This document shows positions 16,343-25,024 of a stretch of DNA of 64,000 nt, piece after piece. How positions within the stretch are numbered: position 1 is the stretch's first letter; each line of letters begins with the position of its first letter. The translations under genes were made by a program, and so were the position numbers. Origin of the DNA: CAUPWF01 sp964367905 (GTDB lineage: Bacteria > Bacillota > Clostridia > Lachnospirales > Lachnospiraceae); assembly GCA_964367905.1 (NCBI GenBank), contig CAYIZP010000013.1:1-64000 (forward strand), read 5' to 3'. The notes below the pieces were generated by a model. It saw nothing but the letters and a program-made list of their open reading frames with translations, was not told the DNA's origin and searched no databases.

Positions 16343-17530
16343 ATGACTATGAATAACACTCCATCTTCTGAACGAATTCATATCGGGATTTTCGGAAGAA
16401 GAAATGCTGGAAAATCCAGTGTCATCAACGCAATAACAAACCAAGACTTAGCAATCGTTTCCGATGTAAAGGGAACTACGACAGACCCTGTTCTAAAGGC
16501 AATGGAACTCTTGCCTTTGGGACCGGTTGTCATCATTGATACTCCCGGCCTAGATGACGAAGGAGATTTGGGAGCACTCCGTGTGAAGAAAGCCTATCAA
16601 GTCTTAAACAAGACTGATATCGCGATTCTTGTAGTGGATGCAACATTAGGTATGACTGATAACGATCAGGAAATCTTAGATCGAATCAAGGCAAAGAACT
16701 TGCCTTATATCATTGTGTATAATAAATCCGACTTATTAGATAAGTTGCCAGAAACCTTACCAACAAATTCTATTTACATCAGTACCGTGAATGGTTATCA
16801 AATCAATAATTTAAAAGAAAAAATTGCAAAACTTGCCCCGATTTCTGAAGAAAAATTCCAACTTGTGGGAGACCTAATCTCTCCTTCAGATTTCATCGTG
16901 CTCGTGGTTCCAATCGATAAGGCCGCCCCAAAGGGACGTTTAATCTTGCCACAACAACAAACCATCCGTGATATCTTGGAAGCAGATGCCACCGCTATCG
17001 TTGTAAAAGAATACGAACTTCGCGAAACCCTAGATGTACTTGGCAAGAAACCAAAACTCGTCATTACAGATAGTCAAGTATTTGCAAAGGTCTCTGCGGA
17101 TACACCAAACGATATCTTATTAACATCATTTTCTATTTTATTTGCTCGATATAAGGGGAACTTAGAAGTCTTGGTTGAAGGTGCGCGTGCACTAGATAGC
17201 CTAGAGGATAATGATATCATCTTGATTTCTGAAGGATGTACCCATCACCGTCAATGTGATGATATAGGGACAGTAAAATTGCCAAGATGGATAAACAACC
17301 ACACTGGAAAGAAACTGAACTTTGAATTCACCAGTGGAACCGAATTCCCTGCTGATTTATCAAAATACAAATTAATCGTCCACTGTGGTGGTTGTATGTT
17401 AAATGAAAAAGAAATGAAATATCGAATCCGCTGTGCAGGGGATTCGAAGATTCCAATTACTAATTATGGAACTGCCATTGCACATATCCAAGGAATTTTA
17501 GAAAGAAGTTTAGAGATTTTTCATTTCTAA
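16343..17530 (+). CDS. hydF: [FeFe]-hydrogenase H-cluster maturation GTPase HydF
   Basis: Scaffold GTPase on which the two-iron subcluster is finished before transfer to the hydrogenase. The 395 residues have a Ras-like GTPase domain (P-loop GRRNAGKS, 18-25; DTPGLDDEGD near 65; NKSD near 131), a dimerisation domain, and a C-terminal iron-sulfur domain. That last domain shows the HydF ligand pattern CxH (C299, H301) and HCGGC (H347, C348, C351). AAAGGAGG precedes the ATG. The last 21 bases overlap the 3' end of the convergent aspartase-like gene, so the two messages are antisense at their ends. Confidence 0.97.
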   Translation: MTMNNTPSSERIHIGIFGRRNAGKSSVINAITNQDLAIVSDVKGTTTDPVLKAMELLPLGPVVIIDTPGLDDEGDLGALRVKKAYQVLNKTDIAILVVDATLGMTDNDQEILDRIKAKNLPYIIVYNKSDLLDKLPETLPTNSIYISTVNGYQINNLKEKIAKLAPISEEKFQLVGDLISPSDFIVLVVPIDKAAPKGRLILPQQQTIRDILEADATAIVVKEYELRETLDVLGKKPKLVITDSQVFAKVSADTPNDILLTSFSILFARYKGNLEVLVEGARALDSLEDNDIILISEGCTHHRQCDDIGTVKLPRWINNHTGKKLNFEFTSGTEFPADLSKYKLIVHCGGCMLNEKEMKYRIRCAGDSKIPITNYGTAIAHIQGILERSLEIFHF

Positions 17531-18778
17531 ACACTTCATAAATCCTTCCATTCCTGTTCCGTCTTCTCGGCACTGATGAATCAAACGCTCTACTTCATCA
17601 TAGCCGAGCAGCGGAACATATCTGGTGGCAAACGCCATAGACTCATCTAAATGCTTTTGACACATGTCCTCATTCACAGTTAAAGTTTCAATGCATTTTT
17701 CGCGAAACACTTTGACTCCCTTTTCCAAAATCTCCAAACTCTCAAGCAATCGCTCCGCAATCAGTGGAAGAAATGCGTTTAATTCCAGATTCCCGCTTGC
17801 TGCACACATGGTGATTGCATAGTCATTTGCCATCACCTGAATCGATATCTGAGTAATCATTTCTGGAATCACCGGATTTACTTTACCTGGCATAATCGTA
17901 GAGCCACTCTGCATCTTTGCCAGTGCAATCTCTCCAATTCCTCCATATGGACCTGAATTCAAGAATCGAAGATCTGTTGCAATCTTCATGAGGTTTGTTG
18001 CGAGTGCTTTTAACAAACCAGACACTTCTACAAATACATCCTGGTTTTGCGTCAAATCCATAGGGTATTCAGCCCTTGCTAGACCCAAACCTGTAAGCCC
18101 TCTTAGAATCTCCGTAATCTGGTAGCTATAGCGCGAGGAGGTGTTTGTTCCATCTCCAATTGCAGTACCTCCTAGATTGATCTGACGCAACCGCTCTTCT
18201 ACTTTGTAGATTCTCCAGCGGTCTCTTGCTATCGCTTGCGCATAGGCACCAAATCCTTGTCCTACCGTCATCGGAATTGCATCCATCAACTGAGTCCTAC
18301 CCAATTTCTCGATATGATTATATTTTTGTTCACTCAATTGCAATGCCTCTTGTAGTTTGCTACACTCATCACTTAAGGTTCGAACCTTTCGAATACATGC
18401 GATTCTTAGCGCCGAAGGATAGACATCATTGGTCGATTGCTGCTTGTTGACATCATCCAATGGATGTATTTGCCTTCCTAACTCTTCACTTGCCAGATTC
18501 GCTACCACTTCATTTACATTCATGTTTGTAGAAGTACCCGCCCCACCCTGATATGGATGAGTCGGGAAGTTCTCTGCAAAATCAATCTCTCGCGCCCTGT
18601 CACAAGCACTTATAATCGCATCGCAAACTTCTCCGTCCATGACTTCTAGTTTCTTATGCGTGAGGGCTGCCGCTTTCTTGATTTCTAGAATCGCTTGAAT
18701 AAGTGATGCGTTGACACTTCTAGCATCAATGGAAAAATTATTTACCGCATGTTTCGTTTCTTCTCCTATATATCCCAT
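17510..18778 (-). CDS. Aspartase/fumarase family ammonia-lyase, hydrogenase-cluster type
   Basis: Member of the aspartase/fumarase superfamily, predicted aspartate ammonia-lyase (aspartate to fumarate plus ammonia). The signature GSTIMPGKVNP is at 292-302, with GGAGTSTNMNVNE near 78-90 and STNDVYPS at 115-122. GRTQL near 160-164 has the Gln of aspartases where fumarases have His. At 422 residues it is about 50 shorter than E. coli AspA, lacking some N-terminal residues and the C-terminal tail, so its substrate needs checking. Start ATG 18778 follows AAGGA by seven bases; a GTG at 18784 is too close to that site. AspA-like genes are recurrent neighbours of hydEFG, as far as I recall; a role as ammonia source is inference. 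Confidence 0.82.
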   Translation of the reverse strand: MGYIGEETKHAVNNFSIDARSVNASLIQAILEIKKAAALTHKKLEVMDGEVCDAIISACDRAREIDFAENFPTHPYQGGAGTSTNMNVNEVVANLASEELGRQIHPLDDVNKQQSTNDVYPSALRIACIRKVRTLSDECSKLQEALQLSEQKYNHIEKLGRTQLMDAIPMTVGQGFGAYAQAIARDRWRIYKVEERLRQINLGGTAIGDGTNTSSRYSYQITEILRGLTGLGLARAEYPMDLTQNQDVFVEVSGLLKALATNLMKIATDLRFLNSGPYGGIGEIALAKMQSGSTIMPGKVNPVIPEMITQISIQVMANDYAITMCAASGNLELNAFLPLIAERLLESLEILEKGVKVFREKCIETLTVNEDMCQKHLDESMAFATRYVPLLGYDEVERLIHQCREDGTGMEGFMKCLEMKNL

Positions 18779-18797
18779 TTCCACATCCTTAAATATT

Positions 18798-19160
18798 TTA
18801 TTTTTTTGGTACTACCTCTAGCCAATATCCATCTGGATCTGAGATGAAGTAAATCCCCATCGCCTTGTTCTCATAACAGATACATCCCATTTCTTTATGT
18901 TTTTGATAGGCACCATCAAAGTCTTCCACCATAAATGCTAGATGAAACTCATTTTCTCCTAAATTATATGCCTGTGGATGTCCATCTAATGCGGTAAGTT
19001 CCAATAAGAAATCCGACTCTTCCTCGCCTAAATACACAATCTTAAAGCCATCACCCTCAATTCTTCTTTTTTCTTTTAAGTTCAAAGCCATCGCGTAAAA
19101 CTCCATACTATTTTCGATATTTTTTACATTAAAATTCATATGTACCATTTTAAAATTCAT
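18798..19160 (-). CDS. VOC family (glyoxalase I-like) protein
   Basis: Single-module vicinal oxygen chelate protein of 120 residues, resembling lactoylglutathione lyase. It shows the paired beta-alpha-beta-beta-beta units, with metal-ligand candidates His in KMVHMNFNV, Glu in LLELT, His in NEFHLAF and the final Glu in YWLEVVPKK. The closing motif FISDPDGYWLEVV is typical of the family. Glyoxalase I would detoxify methylglyoxal, and a methylglyoxal synthase is encoded at 54.6 kb, but many VOC proteins have other substrates. It ends 20 bases upstream of the aspartase-like gene and may be co-transcribed with it. Confidence 0.82.
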   Translation of the reverse strand: MNFKMVHMNFNVKNIENSMEFYAMALNLKEKRRIEGDGFKIVYLGEEESDFLLELTALDGHPQAYNLGENEFHLAFMVEDFDGAYQKHKEMGCICYENKAMGIYFISDPDGYWLEVVPKK

Positions 19161-19288
19161 AATTGTTCTCCTTTTATTTTTAATATGTTTAGTATATCAT
19201 ACTTTTTTATGAATTCAATGACAAAAAAAGCATAAACTATGATACAATAACAATAAATAATAGACCGATTCAAAGGAGGGTGATTGTT

Positions 19289-20893
19289 ATGAAACTGACA
19301 TTTATTGGTGCTGCCCATGAAGTCACTGGCAGTTGTTACCTACTCGAAGTAAACGGTACTTGTATTTTGGTGGATTGTGGGATGGAACAGGGACCCGATA
19401 TTTATGAAAACCAAGAAATTCCTGTTCCTGCAAACGATATTTCCTATGTACTTTTAACTCATGCCCACATCGACCACTCAGGATTAATTCCTCTATTGGT
19501 AAAACAAGGGTTTCAAGGAGAAGTCATCACCACATTTGCTACCTATGATCTCTGTAACGTCATGTTACGGGACAGTGCACACATTCAAGAGTTCGAAGCC
19601 GAATGGAAGAATCGCAAGGGAAAACGCTCTGGTGCCCCTTTGATTGAGCCACTTTATTCCACTATGGATGCAATCAACGCACTCTTCTTGTTCTCGCCAT
19701 GTAATTACAATGAACGCATTAGCCTTTCAGAGGGTGTGGATGTTCGCTTTACGGATGTAGGACATTTGCTAGGGTCGTCTAGTATCGAAATTTGGATGAC
19801 AGAGAATGACATTTCTAAGAAAATTGTATTCTCAGGAGATGTTGGCAATCTATCACAACCTATTATCAAGGATCCATCTCATGTTCTCGAAACGGATTAT
19901 CTTGTAATAGAATCTACTTATGGAGATCGTCTCCACGCTGCTGAGCGTCCGGACTATCTAGGTGATTTTACAAGAATCCTTGGCGAAACATTTGGAAAGG
20001 GTGGCAATGTTGTGATTCCATCCTTTGCCGTAGGACGCACACAGGAATTCCTATATCTGATTCGTGAAATCAAAGAAAAGAATCTATTACCTCAATATCC
20101 GAATTTCGAAGTATATGTAGATAGTCCGCTTGCAATTGAGGCCACAACAATTTTTAATAAAAATGGAAAAGAATGTTTTGATAAGGAGGCGTTGGATTTG
20201 GTAAACAAAGGGGTGAATCCGCTTCATTTTCCTGGACTAAATCTCTCTATCACCAGCGATGATTCAAAAGCGATTAACTTTAACTCAAAACCCAAAGTCA
20301 TCTTATCAGCTTCGGGAATGTGCGAAGCAGGACGGATTCGTCACCACCTAAAACATAACTTGTGGCGCGAGAATGCAACAATTTTATTTGTTGGCTATCA
20401 AGCGATTGGAACTTTGGGGAGAAAATTAATTGAGGGAACACCAACTGTCAAGCTCTTTGGCGAAAGCATCGATGTGTGTGCTCGGATCGAAACATTGAAG
20501 GGTGTAAGTGGTCATGCTGACCAAGATGGATTAATCGACTATATATCAGCGATTCAAACTCCTCTCGCTCGTGTATTTATCACCCATGGCGATGATACTG
20601 TAACAGATCTCTTCGCTGATCTAGTAAGCAATAAATTCTCCTGTACTACATTTGCACCATATTCGGGGGCTGTAGTGGATCTCTCTGAAAACATCATATT
20701 AGAAACTGGTAATAACCAACGCAAGGTAGCTTGTAAGGCAAAACAACGTAAGGCCTACTCAGCGCACCAACGTTTGCTAAGCTCGGGAAAATCACTTATG
20801 GATGTGATTCTAAAATGCGAAGGCATGACCAACAAAGACCTTGCAAAATTCGAAACACAAATACAAAAATTAATCGAAAAATGGAATTCCTAA
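19289..20893 (+). CDS. MBL-fold beta-CASP RNase-like metallohydrolase
   Basis: Metallo-beta-lactamase fold with a beta-CASP insertion, related to CPSF73-type RNases. The 534 residues show the zinc motif HAHIDHSG at 58-65, GHLLGSSSIEIW near 155, SGDVGN near 181, the beta-CASP domain with VIPSFAVGRTQEFLYL and LSASGMCEAGRIRHHL, and a late SGHADQDGL and THGD. Start ATG 19289 lies at the right distance from AGGAGGG; a GTG at 19280 overlaps that site and was rejected. The natural RNA substrate is unknown. A long terminator overlaps its stop codon and is shared with the convergent mgtE gene. Confidence 0.88.
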   Translation: MKLTFIGAAHEVTGSCYLLEVNGTCILVDCGMEQGPDIYENQEIPVPANDISYVLLTHAHIDHSGLIPLLVKQGFQGEVITTFATYDLCNVMLRDSAHIQEFEAEWKNRKGKRSGAPLIEPLYSTMDAINALFLFSPCNYNERISLSEGVDVRFTDVGHLLGSSSIEIWMTENDISKKIVFSGDVGNLSQPIIKDPSHVLETDYLVIESTYGDRLHAAERPDYLGDFTRILGETFGKGGNVVIPSFAVGRTQEFLYLIREIKEKNLLPQYPNFEVYVDSPLAIEATTIFNKNGKECFDKEALDLVNKGVNPLHFPGLNLSITSDDSKAINFNSKPKVILSASGMCEAGRIRHHLKHNLWRENATILFVGYQAIGTLGRKLIEGTPTVKLFGESIDVCARIETLKGVSGHADQDGLIDYISAIQTPLARVFITHGDDTVTDLFADLVSNKFSCTTFAPYSGAVVDLSENIILETGNNQRKVACKAKQRKAYSAHQRLLSSGKSLMDVILKCEGMTNKDLAKFETQIQKLIEKWNS

Positions 20894-20915
20894 GGGGATT
20901 CCATTTTTCGATTAA
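20870..20915. terminator. Bidirectional terminator overlapping two convergent stop codons
   Basis: A perfect 18-bp stem (20870-20887 with 20898-20915) with a 10-base loop. The left arm is coding for the end of the MBL protein and the right arm holds the mgtE stop codon (20912-20914). Each strand has a T-rich flank within the arm, so it can terminate both messages. Confidence 0.8.
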
Positions 20916-22249
20916 ACCAAGTATATAAATGCCATGTTTACAATAAAGAAATAGATCAAAACAGAACAAGAATCCACCAAGGTTGTAATAAGTGGTCCCG
21001 CCATGATTGCAGGGTCTAATTTTAACTTTGATGCAAATAACGGCAAAAGGCAACCAATTAGTTTCGATATTAAAATTGTAAATAACAGTGTAAATCCTAG
21101 TACAATAGAAAGTGATGGGTTATTATACATGAGAACCACACGGATTCCATTGATTATCGCCAGAAAAATCCCAATTTCTAAAGCAACTCTCGTTTCCTTC
21201 CATACAACCTTCCAGATATCTGAAAATCGTATCTCATCTACTGAAAGTCCGCGGATGACGAGTGTCGCACTCTGAGACCCAGTATTCCCTCCCGTTCCCA
21301 TAATCATAGGAACAAAGCTAATCAACAGTGGCACTGCATTGGTTAATGCCTCATAATGGGTAATAATCATTCCTGACAGGGTTGCCGAGAGCATAAGAAA
21401 CAATAACCATGGCACCCGATTCATTGCATGTTGCCACACCCCCGTAGAAAAATAATCATCATCTGTATGCAATAACGCCGCCATCTTATTCATATCCTCT
21501 GTGGTTTCGTCTTGAACAACTGTCATGGCATCGTCTACAGTTACAATTCCCACCAGGCAATTTTCATTATCCACCACTGGCACCGCCAATAACCCATATT
21601 TTCGTGTAAGCTTTGCCACATCTTCTTGGTCATCATGGGTATGTACATATTTGATATTGGTATCCATTATTTTTTCTACCTGTTCTTCATCTTCGCTAGA
21701 AAGTAAGTCTACCAATGAAACATATCCTAATAGATGTTTTTTCTCAGTAACATAACAAGTATAAATCGTTTCCTTATTAATTCCTACATGACGAATCTTA
21801 CGAATCCCCTCTGCCACTGTCATCTCTTTCTTCAGACTGATATACTCCACTGTCATGATACTTCCCGCGCTATCCTCTGGGTAGTCCAGTATTTCATTGA
21901 TACGTTCACGTGTATCCTCATCAGTCATAGCCAACAACCGCTCTACCACATTAGCTGGCAACTCTTCAATGATATCTACTGTATCATCAATATATAGTTC
22001 TTCAAAAACATCTCTTATCTCTTCGTCATTCAACATAGCAACAAGTGATTCTCTCACCTCGCTGCTCATATATGTGAATGCCTCAGCAGCCTCTTCCTTA
22101 GACAGTAATCTAAACGCCAATAAGACCTGTTTTTCACTCAACTCTTCAAACAAACTCGGGATATCAGCAGGATGTATGAGTGTCAATTGTTGCTTTAATT
22201 TTTTATATCGTCTCTCTTCTAAGAGCTCTTTTATCTTGGTTCTTGCCAC
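20912..22249 (-). CDS. mgtE: Magnesium transporter MgtE (copy 1)
   Basis: Membrane magnesium channel gated by intracellular Mg2+. The 445 residues contain the superhelical N domain (about 1-125), a CBS pair (about 130-250; YPEDSAGSIMTVEYISL begins the first), a connecting helix, and five transmembrane helices from about 285 to the end. PMIMGTGGNTGSQSATL is a signature loop of the pore. Translation starts at GTG 22249, seven bases after AGGAGG. It lies 18 bases after a second mgtE gene of the same length and plan, so the pair arose by tandem duplication. No M-box riboswitch can fit in the gap between them. Confidence 0.95.
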   Translation of the reverse strand: MARTKIKELLEERRYKKLKQQLTLIHPADIPSLFEELSEKQVLLAFRLLSKEEAAEAFTYMSSEVRESLVAMLNDEEIRDVFEELYIDDTVDIIEELPANVVERLLAMTDEDTRERINEILDYPEDSAGSIMTVEYISLKKEMTVAEGIRKIRHVGINKETIYTCYVTEKKHLLGYVSLVDLLSSEDEEQVEKIMDTNIKYVHTHDDQEDVAKLTRKYGLLAVPVVDNENCLVGIVTVDDAMTVVQDETTEDMNKMAALLHTDDDYFSTGVWQHAMNRVPWLLFLMLSATLSGMIITHYEALTNAVPLLISFVPMIMGTGGNTGSQSATLVIRGLSVDEIRFSDIWKVVWKETRVALEIGIFLAIINGIRVVLMYNNPSLSIVLGFTLLFTILISKLIGCLLPLFASKLKLDPAIMAGPLITTLVDSCSVLIYFFIVNMAFIYLV

Positions 22250-22267
22250 TCTTCTTCCTCCTTACTT

Positions 22268-23596
22268 TTATAGTCGATACACAAATATTACAATTTGATA
22301 ATACACTATAATGGCTCCCGCATCTAAGAGGGTTGTAATAAGCGGTGCCGCCATCAAAGCTGGATCCACATGGATTCGCTTCGCCATCAACGGAAGCACA
22401 CAACCTACCATCTTTGCCATGATAATAGTGGCAATCAGTGTAACAAATACAGTAAATGCCATCAATGTATCATGATACATCAATTGAATTCGAATTCCAT
22501 TTGCAATTCCTAGAATAACTCCCACAATAAGCGAAATTCGAAATTCCTTCCATAAAATTCTCCAGACATCGCCCAAGTGTATCTCATCAACTGCCATACC
22601 CCGAATCATTAATGTAGATGTTTGGGATCCCGAATTCCCCCCCGTCCCCATAATCATAGGAATCATCGCGCTGACTAGAGGAATCATTGCTAACGATTCA
22701 CTATATTGGGTCATCCACACTCCAGTAATCGATGATGTAATCATCAAAATCACAAGCCACACACTTCTATTTTTAGCATGTTGGAATACGTTCGTTCCAA
22801 AATATGACTCTTGGCTCGGGGTAACGGCTGCCATTTTTACAATATCCTCTGTTCCTTCTTCTTGCTGAATTAACATAACATCATCTATAGTAACAATTCC
22901 AACAATGCATAATGTTTTATCAACAACTGGAACAGCAATCATCCCATATTTCTTGAATATTTTCAAAACATCTTCCTGATCGTCGTTGGTATCCACACAG
23001 ATAATATTCGTATCCATGATATCTTCAATTATTTTTTGATCACTACTGATTAATAATTCCTTGATATCTACATATCCAATTAACTTTCTACGCTCTGTTA
23101 CATAACATGTATAAATAGTCTCTGAAGCAATCCCGATGTGACGAATCTTCTGTATCGCCTCCGAAACTGTCATATCTCTCTGTAGGGAAACATATTCTGT
23201 AGTCATTATGCTGCCCGCACTATCTTCAGGATAATTCAATAATTGATTAATCTGTTTTCTTGTTTCCGAATCCGTAACCATCAAGATTCGATCAACAACA
23301 TTTGCGGGCATTTCCTCAAGCATATCTACAGTATCATCTAAAAACATCTCATTAATCACTTCACGTATCTCTGCATCTGTTAGTGCATTAATTAAAACTT
23401 CTTGCATTTCAATGTTCATATATGCAAAAGTTTCAGCCGCCTCCTCTTTGGGCAGTAGACGAAATATCAACAATAACTCTTTATATTCTAAGGTTTGCAG
23501 TGCATCAGCGATATCCACTGGGTACATCTCTAAAAGAAAATCTCTAGCTTCTTTGTAACGTTTTCTCTCCAAAAGCTTTAAAACAATATCCTTCAT
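22268..23596 (-). CDS. mgtE: Magnesium transporter MgtE (copy 2)
   Basis: Second MgtE, 442 residues from ATG 23596, which is preceded by GGAGGTAGAC. A start 21 bases upstream has no ribosome site. It has the same order of domains as copy 1: N domain (about 1-125), CBS pair starting at YPEDSAGSIMTTEYVSL, and C-terminal membrane domain with PMIMGTGGNSGSQTSTL. Both copies keep the long acidic segment EAAETFAYM/EAAEAFTYM in the N domain. It heads the mgtE-mgtE transcript; the 132-base gap to divergent tmcAL is too short for an M-box plus expression platform for either gene. Possibly the two form homo- or heterodimers. Confidence 0.95.
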   Translation of the reverse strand: MKDIVLKLLERKRYKEARDFLLEMYPVDIADALQTLEYKELLLIFRLLPKEEAAETFAYMNIEMQEVLINALTDAEIREVINEMFLDDTVDMLEEMPANVVDRILMVTDSETRKQINQLLNYPEDSAGSIMTTEYVSLQRDMTVSEAIQKIRHIGIASETIYTCYVTERRKLIGYVDIKELLISSDQKIIEDIMDTNIICVDTNDDQEDVLKIFKKYGMIAVPVVDKTLCIVGIVTIDDVMLIQQEEGTEDIVKMAAVTPSQESYFGTNVFQHAKNRSVWLVILMITSSITGVWMTQYSESLAMIPLVSAMIPMIMGTGGNSGSQTSTLMIRGMAVDEIHLGDVWRILWKEFRISLIVGVILGIANGIRIQLMYHDTLMAFTVFVTLIATIIMAKMVGCVLPLMAKRIHVDPALMAAPLITTLLDAGAIIVYYQIVIFVYRL

Positions 23597-23728
23597 GTCT
23601 ACCTCCCTTCCTATCAAAACAAGATTAACTTGTAAACCATATAAATGTCAAGTAAAATTAGTGTATAATCTTTTGAATAAATAGTGTATAATATAGATAC
23701 AAAAAATAAGGCTATCAAGGGGGACATT

Positions 23729-25024
23729 ATGAAAGTTGTCGGACTCATCACAGAATACAATCCATTTCATAACGGACATTTATATCACATTAATGAAGCG
23801 GTTCGTCTTACTCATGCAGACCACGTTGTTGTCATCATGAGCGGAAACTATGTTCAACGCGGAACACCTGCTATAATGCCAAAACATCTACGAACGCAGA
23901 TGGCACTGTCATCCGGGGTATCTGCGGTCATTGAGTTACCTCTACAATATGCAACCGCAAGCGCAGAATATTTTGCATTCGGAGCTGTATCTTTGCTTGA
24001 TTCCCTATCATGCATCGATTATCTATGTTTTGGAAGCGAGTGTGGAGATATTGAATCTCTCACACGCATTGCAGATGTCTTAATTCAGGAGCCGGTGGCA
24101 TTTCAAAACATATTGCAAGAACAGATTAAATCAGGAGTCTCTTTTCCTCTTGCTCGCCAACAAGCCATGTTATCCTTTTTAGGTTCTGACTCCGTTGATG
24201 CAAGTTTATTAGAGTCACCCAATAATATTCTAGGGATTGAGTACATTAAATCCATTCGACGTTTAGGATCTAAGATTATCCCCTTAACAATACAGCGAAA
24301 ATCCTCTAATTATCATGATGCACACCTAAGTGAGAAATACAGTTCAGCCTCAGCAATCCGAAATCTATTGGAATATAGTCAGTCCAATGTGAATTTTAAA
24401 AAAGGGACATCCTTTAAATCTGCTTCTGTATTCAATGCAACCCAACACTTACGGACTCAAATACCAAAACATTGCTACTCCATCATGGAAGATACCTATA
24501 TGGAGCGATTCCCTGTTTATACCAATGATTTCTCACTATTATTACGTCAAGTGCTATTAAATGAAACTCGTGAGTCTTTGGCAACTTATTTTGATGTAAC
24601 AGAAGATATTGCAAACCGTATTATCAAATATCAGAATCGTTTTATAAATTTCGAGCAATTTTGTGAGACACTGAAAACAAAAAATACGACCTATACGAGA
24701 ATATCACGATGTTTACTTCACATTTTATTGGGAATAAAAAAAGAAGATATTACATCTTCTTTGGAAGATATTACATCTTCTATTCACCATTACATACGCA
24801 TTCTCGGTTTTCGCAAAGATGCATCGAAGCTTTTGAAGATCATTCAAGAAAAATCGAATTTGCCAATTATTACAAAATTAACTGCAATAGATGCCCTCAG
24901 TCCCATAGCACGTGCTATGTTAACCAAGGAAATCTATGCAGCTAACCTATACGAAAGCGTGGTAACAAATCGTTATAACACTTCGTTTATTCACGAATTA
25001 GAACAATCTATTATCTTGCTTTAG
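23729..25024 (+). CDS. tmcAL: tRNA(Met) cytidine acetate ligase TmcAL
   Basis: ATP-dependent enzyme that acetylates the wobble cytidine of elongator tRNA-Met using acetate. The 431 residues start MKVVGLITEYNPFHNGH, with the nucleotidyltransferase HxGH-type motif HNGH at 14-17, followed by SGNYVQRGTPAIMPKHLR near 48-65 and FGSECGD near 104. AAGGGGGAC precedes the ATG at 23729; an upstream ATG-like frame from 23684 has none. An in-frame tandem duplication of seven codons occurs at 24743-24784 (EDITSSL then EDITSSI). Its 3' end overlaps the convergent degV gene by 14 bases. Confidence 0.93.
   Translation: MKVVGLITEYNPFHNGHLYHINEAVRLTHADHVVVIMSGNYVQRGTPAIMPKHLRTQMALSSGVSAVIELPLQYATASAEYFAFGAVSLLDSLSCIDYLCFGSECGDIESLTRIADVLIQEPVAFQNILQEQIKSGVSFPLARQQAMLSFLGSDSVDASLLESPNNILGIEYIKSIRRLGSKIIPLTIQRKSSNYHDAHLSEKYSSASAIRNLLEYSQSNVNFKKGTSFKSASVFNATQHLRTQIPKHCYSIMEDTYMERFPVYTNDFSLLLRQVLLNETRESLATYFDVTEDIANRIIKYQNRFINFEQFCETLKTKNTTYTRISRCLLHILLGIKKEDITSSLEDITSSIHHYIRILGFRKDASKLLKIIQEKSNLPIITKLTAIDALSPIARAMLTKEIYAANLYESVVTNRYNTSFIHELEQSIILL
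24743..24784. repeat. Tandem 21-bp duplication inside tmcAL
   Basis: Eighteen identical bases recur at 24743-24760 and 24764-24781 at a 21-base period. Each copy is itself an inverted repeat (AGAAGAT and ATCTTCT arms around five bases). Reading frame is kept. Confidence 0.85.

Noticed and set aside
18779..18784. Upstream GTG start for the aspartase-like gene
   Set aside because: The AAGGA site lies directly against the GTG but at ideal spacing from the ATG at 18778.
23597..23728. M-box magnesium riboswitch upstream of mgtE
   Set aside because: The divergent gap is only 132 bases, and I see no M-box-like conserved loops; an M-box aptamer alone would fill more than this.
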